DNA from: Strix aluco
Lineage: Eukaryota > Chordata > Aves > Strigiformes > Strigidae
Direction of reading: 5' to 3'
Assembly: GCF_031877795.1 (NCBI RefSeq)
Contig: NC_133931.1
Location: forward strand, 23,186,264-23,250,263
DNA: 64,000 nt
This document shows positions 44,836-56,550 of the stretch, piece by piece. The position numbers were made by a program, and so were the translations under genes. The first letter of the stretch is position 1. Each line of letters opens with the position of its first letter. The notes beneath the pieces are model-generated. The model saw only the letters and a list, made by a program, of their open reading frames with translations. It did not search any database and was not told where the DNA came from.

Positions 44836-47800
44836 TTACTAAAGATACACTCTTGGGCTGTAAGGCACCAGGCGTTTCTGCTGTTCACTGAGACACCTTC
44901 AACTCCGAGGCTGTCTGTCTGTTCCTTTGTTCCCCCATAAAGCACAAGCCAGGGCTAAAACAAGGCCAGGGACTCTCAGCCGGCCTCATCTGACTTTCCC
45001 TATTTCCAACAGAGTTGTTTGTTATGAATATCCTAAGAGCCTTTTCTATCCTTGTTTCACATTGAGATTTGACAGGATGGTACCGTTGCAGAGCTGCAGC
45101 CCACACTTGAGCCAGCTCAGCTTAGAATTTGGAGATCAATATGGGGTCAAAATTTGTTCAGGTCCATTAGCAATTGCTCTGTTGGACACTGTGATAGAAA
45201 TAAGGCTGTGCACCCAGCTGGTGAGTCCTTGCTTTGTTTTGTGCTGACCTTCCAAGATCAAAGTTATTGGCGGGTGCATTTACTGTTTTGCCTGATAATG
45301 GCAAAACGTTTAGCATATTTTATATATTCAGGGCTCAGCTTTAGCCTTTGGTGACAGGCAGCGCTTCCCGAAGAAGCAGCAGCCTTTGAGCAGCCCAGCA
45401 CAATGCATCGCTGCAGTCCGAGAGGGAAGGTAGAGGTGAGCTGGAACAGCAGGGGAAGCTTTAAGAAAAATAATTAAGCTACAGCACAGTTCCTGGTTAT
45501 TACCCAAGCCATATTTGGCTGGAGTACTGGAGCTACCATGTCTACCTCTGTGAAAAGAGCTACGGGCGTTTTACTTGTATGGAAATGCCCATCATGCAGA
45601 AACCAGGAAAGCTCTGCTGGGGTGTCGCAAGGGAGAGGAAAAATGACTTTAAAACCAGCAGAAGGTAACTGAGCATCATCTCCTCACTTTCTGGTTTGCT
45701 GAGCCATCCCAGGGAAGAAATGGTTAAAAGATTGACAGGAGGGTCTTTAAGCCCCTGCAGACCTGGGGAGTGGGGGCCAGGGACACTCAGTGCTGTCTGG
45801 TGGGGTGTGGGTCTCCAGCCTTGGGCACCGCAGCATGGGGAGGCGTGAGAGGGGGGACGTGGCCCCAGACACGCTGGGAAGAGGCATGAAACCACCGCTC
45901 TGCTTTTACATAGGATTTTGTGGCTCTCCCCAGCTTTAGCCATATGCACACAAACATTTAAAGGGATTTGTGTTTACAGTTGCCAGGCGAGCAGGATACC
46001 ATGCTGGGACCCCTCGAAATTCATCCCCTAGCTAAAGTACCAGGAAATCTTGCTCCTGACCACCATCCACCAGGCTGCAAAGACGGCACTGCTGGTGGCA
46101 GGGCCAGGGGCTGGCGGGGGGCACAGGTCAGGGTTCATCGGCATCACCCCCCTGCCAAAAAGTACAGCCTAAGAGCTTGCAGGACTGAGGCTGTGGCACC
46201 TGCACATGCTGGGGAAGCCATACATTTGTTTACTGCAAATGTCTCCATAGAAACTCCTTCTCTGGGGCCGAAGATGTAGATTCGAGCTGCGGTGGAGCAC
46301 GCTGTCTGCCCCCAACACACCTCCATGAGTGGCCTCAGCAGTTTTCATGGCAAAATTGGTTTTTTAAGGAAATAATTCAGACTAATGTATCCCCTGTGCT
46401 CCTGAAATTGTGTGGCGTTTAAAATGCTAAATTAACTAAATCATTTTAAATGTGCAAGCGCTGTAATTATGAAGGGAGGCAAAGTATAAAGCCTGCCTGT
46501 TCCAATGTTTTCAGGCTATAATTCTTGAAAAAATCTAGTAAAATGGAGAGAGCTAAGAAGCAGAGAAACTGCACCAACAAAGAGCTGCTCCAGACTGTAA
46601 AATGAGACTGCAGATGCTCAGGAGTTTCAAAGGACTGGGCTCCTCCAAAGCTGGGGGTAAACTCAGAAACAGCTGAAATGCTTGAATTCCCAACCAGTCC
46701 TCAGGCAAACAGAGTGTCCTATGCTACCAGGAAGGTCCCAGTTTCTGACATGAGTGTGATAAAAGTGCCTTGATGCCTCTTATCCTATAATTGACCCAAT
46801 CGACCAGCAAGACAATATATAAAGCAAAGGAAAACAGATGAAAAATTACAAAATATCTAAAGAAGCAAAGCTGGTTACTGAACTGAAAAGTAACTTTTGG
46901 CCAAGGGACTGCACTGGGAAAAGAAAGATGAAATGTATGAGGGCAGGAAATTTGATGAGCAAGGCCAACCCTGGGTTGGTGTTAGGGGCTGCAATGTCAT
47001 GATGGGATAATGCAAGACAAGAATGTGAAAGCCGAGGAAGGGAGAGGTAACCAGCCAGCATCCCAGATATTTAAGAAGAAGTAGGAGAAAGCACAGTCCA
47101 CTTCTCCTTTGGGCTAGCTCCTTTAAACGGAAAGGAAAATAATTATGGCCCTGCATCACGACTTCTTCCTCCCCTGCTGTCCCAGGGGCAGGACAAGCCC
47201 TGGGGACAGGCAGGGACCCTGGGGCAAGGGGCAAAGCCAAGGAAGCACGTAGCCCTCTTCCCTGGGTTACGTGGCTGGGCGGCTGCCACGGCACTGTGCC
47301 TCTCCATCCTCATCCTTTGCAGGGGCCTGTGTCTGAGAAACTGCTTTCCTGTTTTAGACCATCATATTTCTCTGTACAGAGAGAAAACGAAGGAGCTTGT
47401 AATGCAATAGTCCATAGTAGTGATGCCCTCTTATACCAGGCTGCACTTGCATGATAACTTTAAAGATGCTACCATGTGGCAGCCCTTTTAATTCTGCCTC
47501 TCTGTTTAATTACTCTTTTTTAAGATCTCTGGATTGTATCTGCTCTGGAGTTTCAGTTGCCATCCTTTCCCCTTTCAGTCCTCCTCTGCCTGTCCCCCAC
47601 CAACCTCCACAGTGCCACAGTGCTTTCCCAGAGCTGGGATTTCACTGTGCCATCCGTGCCTCCCTGGGGAGTCAGAGCCACCCAGCGGGAGAGGTCACAC
47701 AAACACAAGTGCTCAGTTAAAAATAAAGCAATAAATAATAATAATAACAAGACTTGGCCTCACACCAGTGCTCATCTTTGCTGCATCCTGGAGTAGGATC

Positions 47801-49264
47801 TGGCCCAGGACACAGGTCCTTCCCACCCAGCCGGCATGTCTGGCTGAGCCCTCAGCAGTGGCAGTGCACAAGCCCTGTCCTTCCACCTCAGCAGTTATCT
47901 CCATGGGACAGATTCTGCCTGCAAGACCCTGGGCTGGTTGCTGGCAAGCTGTGAACAGGAGGGAAGGAAGGAGGGTGAGAGCCGGGGAGAGGCTTCTCCC
48001 TGCAGCCCCACAGAGAGGCTCCACCACCATCGCTGCCACCTCCCCCCCGCAGCGCCACCTGGGCCCCAAATGCCCCTTGCCCAAGGGGACAGCAGCCCTC
48101 CAGCACTGTGTCCATGCAGGGATGCCAGGCAGAGGGTGCTGAAGCCCAGGCCCCTGCCAGCTGGGGGGTGACAGCGAAAGTGACACCCCTCTGCCATCAC
48201 CAAGTCACTCAACATGGGCCTACAGGGCAGAAATTAAGCCTAGCTTCATCTTCCTCTGCTGTAGGTTACGTACCACCAGGCTTTCCCAGGCTGGTCCCTG
48301 GGGATGTCTGAGCATGACTCTCTGCACCCCCAGGAGGTGCCACACCTGCCCCCCCCCCCCCCCCAGTTTTCCCATGGGTCTCGCTAGGGCCAGCCCTGGC
48401 AGAGCTGCCACCACAGGGACAAGTTTCCTCTCTTCATGACTCACATGGATGTTGACAGCATTACACATACCCTGTATTGCAAATACATTTATTTGTGGGC
48501 CCAGCCTCCTTCTCATCAGGTACTAATGAGGTTTTTGTATATAGCTGCAGTGCCTTGTGTGGCAGATGGTGTTGGGTTAGATTTGGATTATTCCTGTTCT
48601 GCTGGTTTGTCTCTCAAATGTGCTAACTCATGTACGGCTTGGCTGTGCTTATTGTAGGAGCCCTTTCAAGGACCCTTTCAAAATACCCCTGCCTGAATGT
48701 TTGCTGGGAGCTGAAGCTTTGTCTAAAATGGAAAGCAATGCCTTTTGGTAGGACTGAAAATAATTATTCCGCTCAACCACTCCTTGACTGATGAAGCACT
48801 TGGAAAATACTGATTTTCATTTCTGCTTAAATTAAACAGATTTTCTTGTACTTTGTGACTACCTTGCCTGGACATCAGTGCCATGGGTGGGCCACCAGCA
48901 CTGTGCCCAGCTCCAGGACTGGGACAGTCAGTGCATGTCCACTCCCTGGGATGGCAAACAGTGCACAGGCAGAGAACAAAACTGTAGGTCCTGGAGAAAC
49001 ACACCATAATCTCTTGGGTTTGAGTTCAAAACCCATGCTAGGGAATTCTGACTCTTCTTTCCATTTTGTCTTTAAAAACAAAAAAACCCATCACCCTGTA
49101 GCAGCAGGCTTGAAGTGTGGCTGAATGATCCTTCAATGCAACCTTGCTTTGATGCCTGATAGAAAACAGTCAGAGCATGTGACGAAGCTGCCCTGTCCAC
49201 AGTGGCATTGTGGCTGCTCCTCAGCCAGCTTCATCTCCATATGCCATGGCACTTAAGCCTGGCA
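44836..49264. other. Intergenic sequence, no gene seen
   Basis: This region has short open frames only. A run of 16 C is at 48349-48364 and an AAT-rich microsatellite near 47730-47750. Frames of 100-157 codons at 47713-48215 lie on both strands in GC-rich DNA and are not convincing as genes. Confidence 0.5.
48349..48364 (+). repeat. Poly-C run (16 bases)
   Basis: Sixteen consecutive C residues lie in intergenic DNA. It is a simple repeat with no attached function. Confidence 0.9.
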
Positions 49265-49415
49265 CTGGGGAAAGCCGGGGAGGAGGCGCTGGGCTGCATC
49301 CAAGCGGGAGCGCAGAGGGGAAGCAACCCCCGCAGCACCAGGCTGTCGGGCTGCACGCTTGCTGCGGGTCCAGCTGCGTCGTGCTGCAGACTGCTTCGCG
49401 AGGGATGGGTCCCCC
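49265..49415. other. Small orphan CpG-rich patch
   Basis: About a dozen CpG dinucleotides fall in about 150 bases. A 240-codon minus-strand frame (49221-49943) overlaps it but shows no domain and is explained by GC-rich composition. No splice or promoter partner is seen. Confidence 0.4.
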
Positions 49416-52400
49416 CAAGCAGCTGGCAACAGCCCGGGCAGGGTGATGGCATGAGGGTGGTTGGTCCCACCGAGGCAGGGACGCTGTGTGTGTGCTGCAG
49501 CTTTGCCATCGCAGCTCGGCACGAGCAGGCAAGTCTGTGAGGGAGATGTAAGGGTGTGCGCTAGGGCTGAACGAGAAGATCCAGTTGCCTTCTGTCAGTT
49601 TGAGTCTCAAACCGGAATAACCAGAAACCAGTGCTGCTCTTAAGACATTAAGAGGGAGGGGGAAGGTTCCTAAGAAAAGACCCCTGTGTGGTGGCTGCGG
49701 ATGGACCCTTTCCCAGCCCCCAGCTCTGCCCAAGCGCAGGACTGGTGTGGGGTCACCACAGTTCCTGGCTCCCCATCCCTCAGGAAGCAGCCGGCCCCCG
49801 CTGGGGCTGCCAAGAGTGTGTTGTCTCACAGGATGGAGGGGAGCTGTGAGCACAACCTGCTGCAAGGGATGACAGCTGATGGCATGGGTCACACCAGCAG
49901 GCACTGTGCTGTCCCCTCGCCTCCGCAGTGCAATCATCCCCATGTCACCTGTTAGATGTCTGCTTGCTCATTTGTCAGCTGATTGATTAGGCTGCTCGAT
50001 GGGTTTGTCAGATTCTTATGACAGAGTCCTTATTTTTCTCTGGCTGCTGCTGCTACCAACTTAGAGAAGAGCTTAATCAGCCTCACAGACCTCATCTGTC
50101 CCAGAGCTACTGCACATTACAATTAATTAATACTTAAATTGTGGTAACACTCACAGGCATCAGTCTTGTAAACACCATTTAACAGTATTTTCCCAATCTA
50201 GCAAACAATGAGGATATTTGAACTATCAGCCCTATGTTTTCAGGGCCTATTAAAACTGTGCTGTAAACTGATGGGTACCCTTCAGCACCTGGAAAACCCT
50301 GTAGATAGGTCCTCCTCAGAAAGAGCTGTTTCTGTTGGAAATCAGTACTTATCCTGCCTTGAGGCTACTCTTTGCTTTTTATCTTGCTTCCAGCTTGAAT
50401 ACTGATGGTTAAATATGTGAGAGATTTGAGAGCTTTGGCTCCTAAAGGGTGCTATGCAAACGGGCACAGCATGATGTGCAAGACAAGGGTGCCAATTCTT
50501 GGGAGATATAAGTGCCTCCAAAATGCTTTAAATAGGCTGTCCCTCGCCATCCCATTTCCCTCCCTGTGCCCTCTAGTAATGACCTGTCTTGTACAAATAC
50601 CAGCCTTGCTCGCCAGGCTCCCAGGCCCGGGTGTCTCTGCTGAGCTGGCAGAAATGATGGGCAGGTCTTGTGTGGGTCTCGGGGAAGCCAGAGCACCAGT
50701 TCATTAAAATCTAAGCAACCATTCGCCCTGCAGATCATCGTTACACTGAGACGTTACTGGTTTGAAGTGGGAACCCAAGTATCCAAGGCCTCAGGACCAC
50801 TGCTGATCTCCCAAGCCCACCCGCTCCCGCCTCCTCCATCCACCTCTCATTTGAAAGCCCCATTTTGTCTCCTGCCATTGCAGCTCACAGTCCCTTCAGG
50901 ATAAGCATCTATTCATTATCATTCATTCCAGGTTGCTCACTCTGAGAGGGAGGACAAACTTCTGCTTGGGTCACATGCCTTGCAAGGCAACTTTTTCTTC
51001 TGTGAAAGGAACCAGAAATTCATCTGAGACTGCTTGACTTTGATTGCGTAAGTCACCTCCACTTTAGAAACAAGTAAATATGCCCATTTAAAAGCAAACT
51101 TTTCCTAAAGACAGTCATAAAGCAGCCTGTAGCTGGAATAAAGCAAGGTACCAATGTTCCAGGGCCCTAAGACGTCTCTCTGGTCACTCTATTTGTATTA
51201 TAACTGGTCCACTCAAGTATTCGAAGTTTTGCAGGCTGAGTATCAAGATAAGAGGCGCTCTTGATTGTGCATGGAGGTGAACTTCAGACACACACCAAGC
51301 AATATCTCCATGGGAATTCTGGAGACTGCACAGCAACAGCCTCTGCCTCCCGCGCAAGAGCCAGCTCCCTCCCCCAGACGCTTCCTGCACCAGCACAGCC
51401 ACAGAAACCGGGCGGGCAAACGCCGGAACAGGCCTGCAGGCTGCCCGTGCTGTACAGTATAACATGCCCAGAGAGAGTCCTCACATGCAAAGCCATAAAG
51501 TATTCTTTTTTGTGAAAAGAATCTGCTGGCCCAAAACATGTGCTAGAACTTAATCAAAGCTAAACCCGATTCACAGGGCTGCATTAGCCAGCCTGTGCAG
51601 ATTAAATATATCTCATCACACTGCAGGCTCTGCAGGAAAAAGTCAGGGGCCAATTTTCTTTACTCCTACACAGGCGAAGTCAGAAGGACCTGCAGTAAAA
51701 GCAGCTGATCTGCTCCAGCATAAGTAAAACCAGCCTGGTATGGTCCCATAGCTTGAGCATTAGGCAGTATTTCAATTCCCAGAGGTTTTTTTCTGTTCAT
51801 GGGAGAAACCAAGGCATGGAGCTGGGTAGCTGTGGTGCAGTGCTGTTTGCAGTGGCTGCTGGCACTGCTGCGTCCCTGGCCATCGCAGGAGAGAGTTGCT
51901 TCACTCAGCAGCACTGAGCAGGAGGATCTGTGCCCCAGCTCTCTCAGTTCCTATGGACTGCTGCTCTTGCCTTGTTGTTCATCTTGTCTTCATTACTTTT
52001 CTGGTAGCAGCCTCTCCCACCCCCCCAGTGGCATCCAATGCCCTTCCCAATGTATTTGAGAAAATCCTGTGAACCATATGGTTCTGTTTCTCCACATTAG
52101 CCTGCATGTCAACTAAAGCCTTTATTATCTCACCATATGATATGGTATTTAATCACTGCTCATCTAAGCTGAATAAAGTTGTCCTGTACAACTGCTGGCT
52201 TCAACCCCAGCAGGGACAGCTACAGCATATTGCTGTGGTGCAAACATGGACCAAAGGCTGAAGTTCTTATCCAGGCGCAGCCAGGGCTTTGATCCCAGCA
52301 GGAATTTTGTCCAAGCATTCACCAAGAATTTCATTGGTCATTCACAGTAAAGCTCCGCAGGTATTTCACAACGAGATAAACCTAAACTGAAAACACATTG

Positions 52401-55400
52401 CCTGTTCATGCTTTAATATAATGGTGGAGATATGAGGAAGCTGAGCTTGAGGGGATCTGGAGGAGGTATGTTTTCTGCTCCTGATCTACCTGGGAACACA
52501 GACAAAATTTCTTCTCATTCAAATGATGACAAATAACTTCACCCCAGTGTGATTATGGAAAACTGTATCTTACCCTACATCAAGGCCAGGCTAGCACAGT
52601 GCATCACACAACCTCTGGCTATTGAGCCAGACACTCCAGGTGTTGAACTTGCCAATGTCCTGGAAAGCCAGATTGTGGGAAGCTCACACCCAGTCTTGAG
52701 ATACGTGTATAAGACTCTGGGCTTGAACTTTAATACTGAGTTTCACTATTTCCAAGACTCTTGCTGCAAGTAGATTACTTGTTCTTGCAACTGGCCACCA
52801 CCCAGCAACCCTGGGGCATGATGAATGGGAGACACAGGGCCATTAAAGTGAGATTGTTAATTACAGATGGTGATTAATGCCATGGCCTCCAAGTTACTTG
52901 TTTTAAACAACCACTGAGCTCTGGCTATGAGAGGCCCATGAATCCATAAGCATCTCCTGTGAAAAACAGCTATGTAATTCAGAAAAGGTGATTTTACAGC
53001 AGCACATTCAATCCAGGAGCCTTAGAGATTTGTATCGTTCTAGGAGCAGCTTCTGAGATAGACTAGGACACTCTGGGGGAGCCTGCGCCCTTTTCAAGAC
53101 CTTCCACTTGCTCTTGAGGCTCATTTAAAGGAGGGGGAAAAAAAAAAAGTATGGGAAAGCACCTTATGGTTACAAAGATACCTTTAAAAACAGTGTGAAC
53201 AAACACAGGGGTGCACATGTGGCAAATATCGGCTTGTATACAAGTGACCTGCCCAGTTTGTCTAATGCTGATCAACACTCTGTCCCTGGTTAACTATTTT
53301 TCCACCCTATCAGCAGGTAAGAAGGACAAGTGTTTTGACCTTCCTGTAAGTGGTATTTTGTTTCTCTCCCACAGCTTGATAGAGCTTGGATCAATATGGT
53401 TCAAGTGTTGCCATCCAGGTCTGACTGTGGTGCTGGCAGACAGGGTGCTGGGTGGCACAGAGCAGGAGCTGGTGCCCCAAAGCATGGCCTGGTGGCCACC
53501 CCAACACCCAGAGCTGCCCTGGGGCACGATAGGAGCTGAGCTGCTGCAGCAACCTGCGTTATGTTAGCAGTCACACTTCAGACTCTGCTTGGCAGCTGTG
53601 AGGAATAAAATCACTTCATTTTCCAGTGAAAGCTCCGCTGCTGGTGATATCAGGAGCTAGGCTTAGCAATGCTGCACACACACACACATATACATGCCCA
53701 TATTTACCACCAGCCTTCTCTTTTTTATAGTGTTATCCCACCTGTACAGCGAGGGAGAACTGTATGGGACATTCATGCCTGACCTCCAGGCAAGCTAACC
53801 TGAGCCTCTGAGGTGTTAACCATAACTTGACATGACAACTCTCTCGAGGTTAATTCCCCCCCTTTATTATGTATAGTCTCAATGGGTTTTGGTTTATTAA
53901 AAAAAATAGAATGTTTTTCTTGTTAAACTACAGATCTTGGATGGAGTAACTGCTTACTTTCTTCTTTTGCCTGTAACACTTCTGCAACTTAATGCTTCCA
54001 GCCTTCTTTCTACCTCTCTGTTCCGTAGTGACTCATCTAGGCAGGTATTTTCTAACCATCCTATGCAGCCTCCTAAGAGATGATGTTCTTTCCAGGTACC
54101 AGCTGAAAAGTGCAACTGCTCAGAACAGAGCAGAAATAGTAAGGCAATATGTCAGTCTGGAATGAGTAATTCAGTTCTTTGCATAGCAGGGGTTCGTTTT
54201 ATTACAAGAAAAAAAGGGGGAAAAGATCTTAAAGGCAGGATACCTTTACAGCAAGCTGTACATTCCTCCATTTCATTCACTCTTCAGGTGGAGTCACAAG
54301 TAGCTCTTAGTCTTCAATGCTCTACAGCAATTAAACAATAAATATCCTGAACTACTGTGTCATTCAACCTCTCCTTAACATCCCAGGAATATTATTTTAA
54401 GGAGACAGGTTCTTCCTGGAAAAAAAAGAAAAAAATATAAAATTTTAAATGCCATTTCCACATGGCTAAGACCACATTTGAGGTCATGTCCTCAAAGGAC
54501 CACACAGATGAAGAGTATGACTTTCTGCCTTTACACATTATTTTAAAAGAGGATCTCAAGTGCTTTGTTTTCTGATGTTCTGGTCCCAGCGTGAGCACTG
54601 CCTGTCAGTGCCACCAGCACCACCAGCCACGGGGAGGACTCCTGTGGACTTCATCTTAGTTTTGAAGGCTTTTTTCTGTAGGACAACATAATCCAAAGTA
54701 GCCCAATCCCAATTATTTCATAGCACATGCTAATGTAGAACAGCCTCAAGTCCAGACTTGCTTGTCTCTGCTCAAGCGGAAATAAAAATTACTACTAAGC
54801 TATGAGGTTTTCTTGCATGGGTAAATTCTGATGGTGAACAGCCACCAGTGATGAGGTGCCAGCCAGAGAGTTGAGCTCACACTTCCGATTTATGGCACAT
54901 AAATAAAGATGACTTATGTGATGAAAGCACTTGTATTATTTGCCTGTCCGTGTGGTGCTGCCTTGCTTACTTTATTTCTTTACTATGGGGAAAAATTGTA
55001 AAGGCTCTTCAAGTAGACAAAATTACATCTCTTATTTCCTGCTGGCATTCAGAACGAAGGAGATTTTCTCATAGTTTTTAAATTACAGTGTCTAAACCCT
55101 GAATTAATACTATCCAAAGATGTTCCCAGTGTGGTAAAGGAAGGCTTTGCAAAAGGGCTAATCCTACATCACCTAACCATCTTGGTGGAGTTCAACACGT
55201 TTGCTCTGGAGGTGCCTGACAGCTGGATCCAGTCCATCCAGTTGTGGCCTGTCTTAAATATCAGGTAAGTTCCCCACCTCGTTCACCATCCTAATAAACA
55301 TCATGCTTTCTGGGAGAAATTACTTCAGCTCTCTGAAGATGCAGGAGACCCATAAAAAACTTGAACAAGGCTCTTACTTTCTTCAGAGCTCCGAAGAGAG

Positions 55401-55932
55401 GGAAGGTTTCCAGTTTCCTGACTACCAGCTCCCTTGCTGAGATGAAATTTGGCACTTTCTCCTCCTCTTTCTGATGAGATGCAGCCAAGCAGGAACCAGC
55501 CTGCTTCTGCTTGCGCATCAAAGACGTTCACACACACACACGCATGCACACTTGCACGCTCAGGCATGGCTTCCCTTCCTCCAGCTCCTCCTGGCACCTT
55601 CTCCATATGTGGCAAACAAATGAAGTGAACAACTGCTGCTGCTGTAGCCAAAATAAGACAAGATCACAGAGAGGGAAGGAGCAGAAAGAACAGAAGCCAC
55701 AAAGGCACAACAAACCTATGAAGTCAGGCCAGGCAAGGGAATGGTGTGGGGCTAACTGAGTCAGATTAACCATTTTGGCTCCCAGCACATCAGTGTGTCC
55801 ATGCTGGGGGCTCAGTGGACACACCAGAGGAAGATATAAAACCTCACCCTGTAACAGTACAGTCCTGAGAAGAACATTGGTTTTGTCATACCCAGCCACT
55901 GCCACCAAAACACATCCCATTTTTGGCCATGT
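49416..55932. other. Intergenic sequence, no gene seen
   Basis: No recognisable coding exon, LTR or LINE end is present. Simple repeats include a (CA)7 at 53675-53688 and a (CA)6 at 55529-55540. Confidence 0.5.
53675..53688 (+). repeat. (CA)7 microsatellite
   Basis: Seven CA units are followed by a short TATA stretch. It is a simple tandem repeat. Confidence 0.9.
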
Positions 55933-56151
55933 TACCCTGTGGTGGTTTGACCTTGGCTAAATGCCAGGTACCCACCAAGTCGCTCTATCACTTCCCCCCC
56001 CTTCCCCTTTTTGTCTCAACAGGGCAAAGAGGGGAAAGAAAATAAGATAGGAAAAAAAAAAACCCAACGCTTGTGGGTAAAACAACAGCAGTTTTAATAT
56101 AAGCAAAGCAAAGCAAAGGTCTGCACGCGGAAGCAAAAAAAAGAAAACAGA

Positions 56152-56157
56152 TTTATT
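56152..56157 (-). terminator. LTR polyadenylation signal
   Basis: AATAAA on the minus strand lies within the solo LTR, downstream of its TATA box. This is the usual R-region arrangement. Confidence 0.6.
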
Positions 56158-56274
56158 CTCTACTTCCCATGAACAGGCGATGTCGGGCCTTCTCAGGAAG
56201 CAGGGCTCCGATACGCATAGTGGTTGCCTCGGAGGACCAAGGGTGACCCCACCCCCTTCCTCCTTTCTCCCAGC

Positions 56275-56280
56275 TTTATA
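56275..56280 (-). promoter_or_regulatory. LTR TATA box
   Basis: TATAAAG on the minus strand inside the solo LTR is a likely core promoter element. It would drive transcription toward lower coordinates if active. Confidence 0.55.
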
Positions 56281-56550
56281 CTGAGCAGACGTCATACGGT
56301 CTGGAATATCCCTTTGGTCAGTTCGGGTCAGCTGTCCTGGTTGTGTCCCCTCCCAAGATCTTGCCCACCCCGTCCCACTGGGGGGGGGAAATGTCAGAAA
56401 GAGCCTTGGTGCTGTGTAAGCACTACTCAGCAGTAGCCACAACACCAGTGTGCTATCAACACCCTGCCAGCTCCCAGCATAAAACACAGCACCATGAGGG
56501 CTGCTACAGGGGAAAACCAATTCTGGCTCAGCCAGACCCGGTACATACCC

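Larger units (their letters stand above)
55938..56545 (-). mobile_element. Solo LTR, ERVL-like (class III type)
   Basis: This 608-bp element begins TGTGGTGG and ends GTACA on the plus strand and is flanked by the identical 5 bp TACCC (55933-55937 and 56546-56550). Class III (ERVL) integrases make 5-bp duplications, and the sequence resembles a widespread avian LTR family I recognise by eye. On the minus strand a TATAAA (56275-56280) lies about 120 bases before an AATAAA (56152-56157), the expected U3-R order, so the sense strand is minus. No internal retroviral region is present, which indicates recombination between two LTRs. A 200-codon frame across it (55957-56559) is not a gene. Confidence 0.87.

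Noticed and set aside
49221-49943. 240-codon minus-strand open frame
   Set aside because: The DNA is GC-rich with several overlapping frames on both strands, low-complexity Pro/Ser/Ala content, no splice or promoter logic and no family resemblance.
52549-52773. 74-codon plus-strand frame with non-repetitive composition
   Set aside because: There is no recognisable family, no splice structure and no promoter. It is too short to support as a gene.
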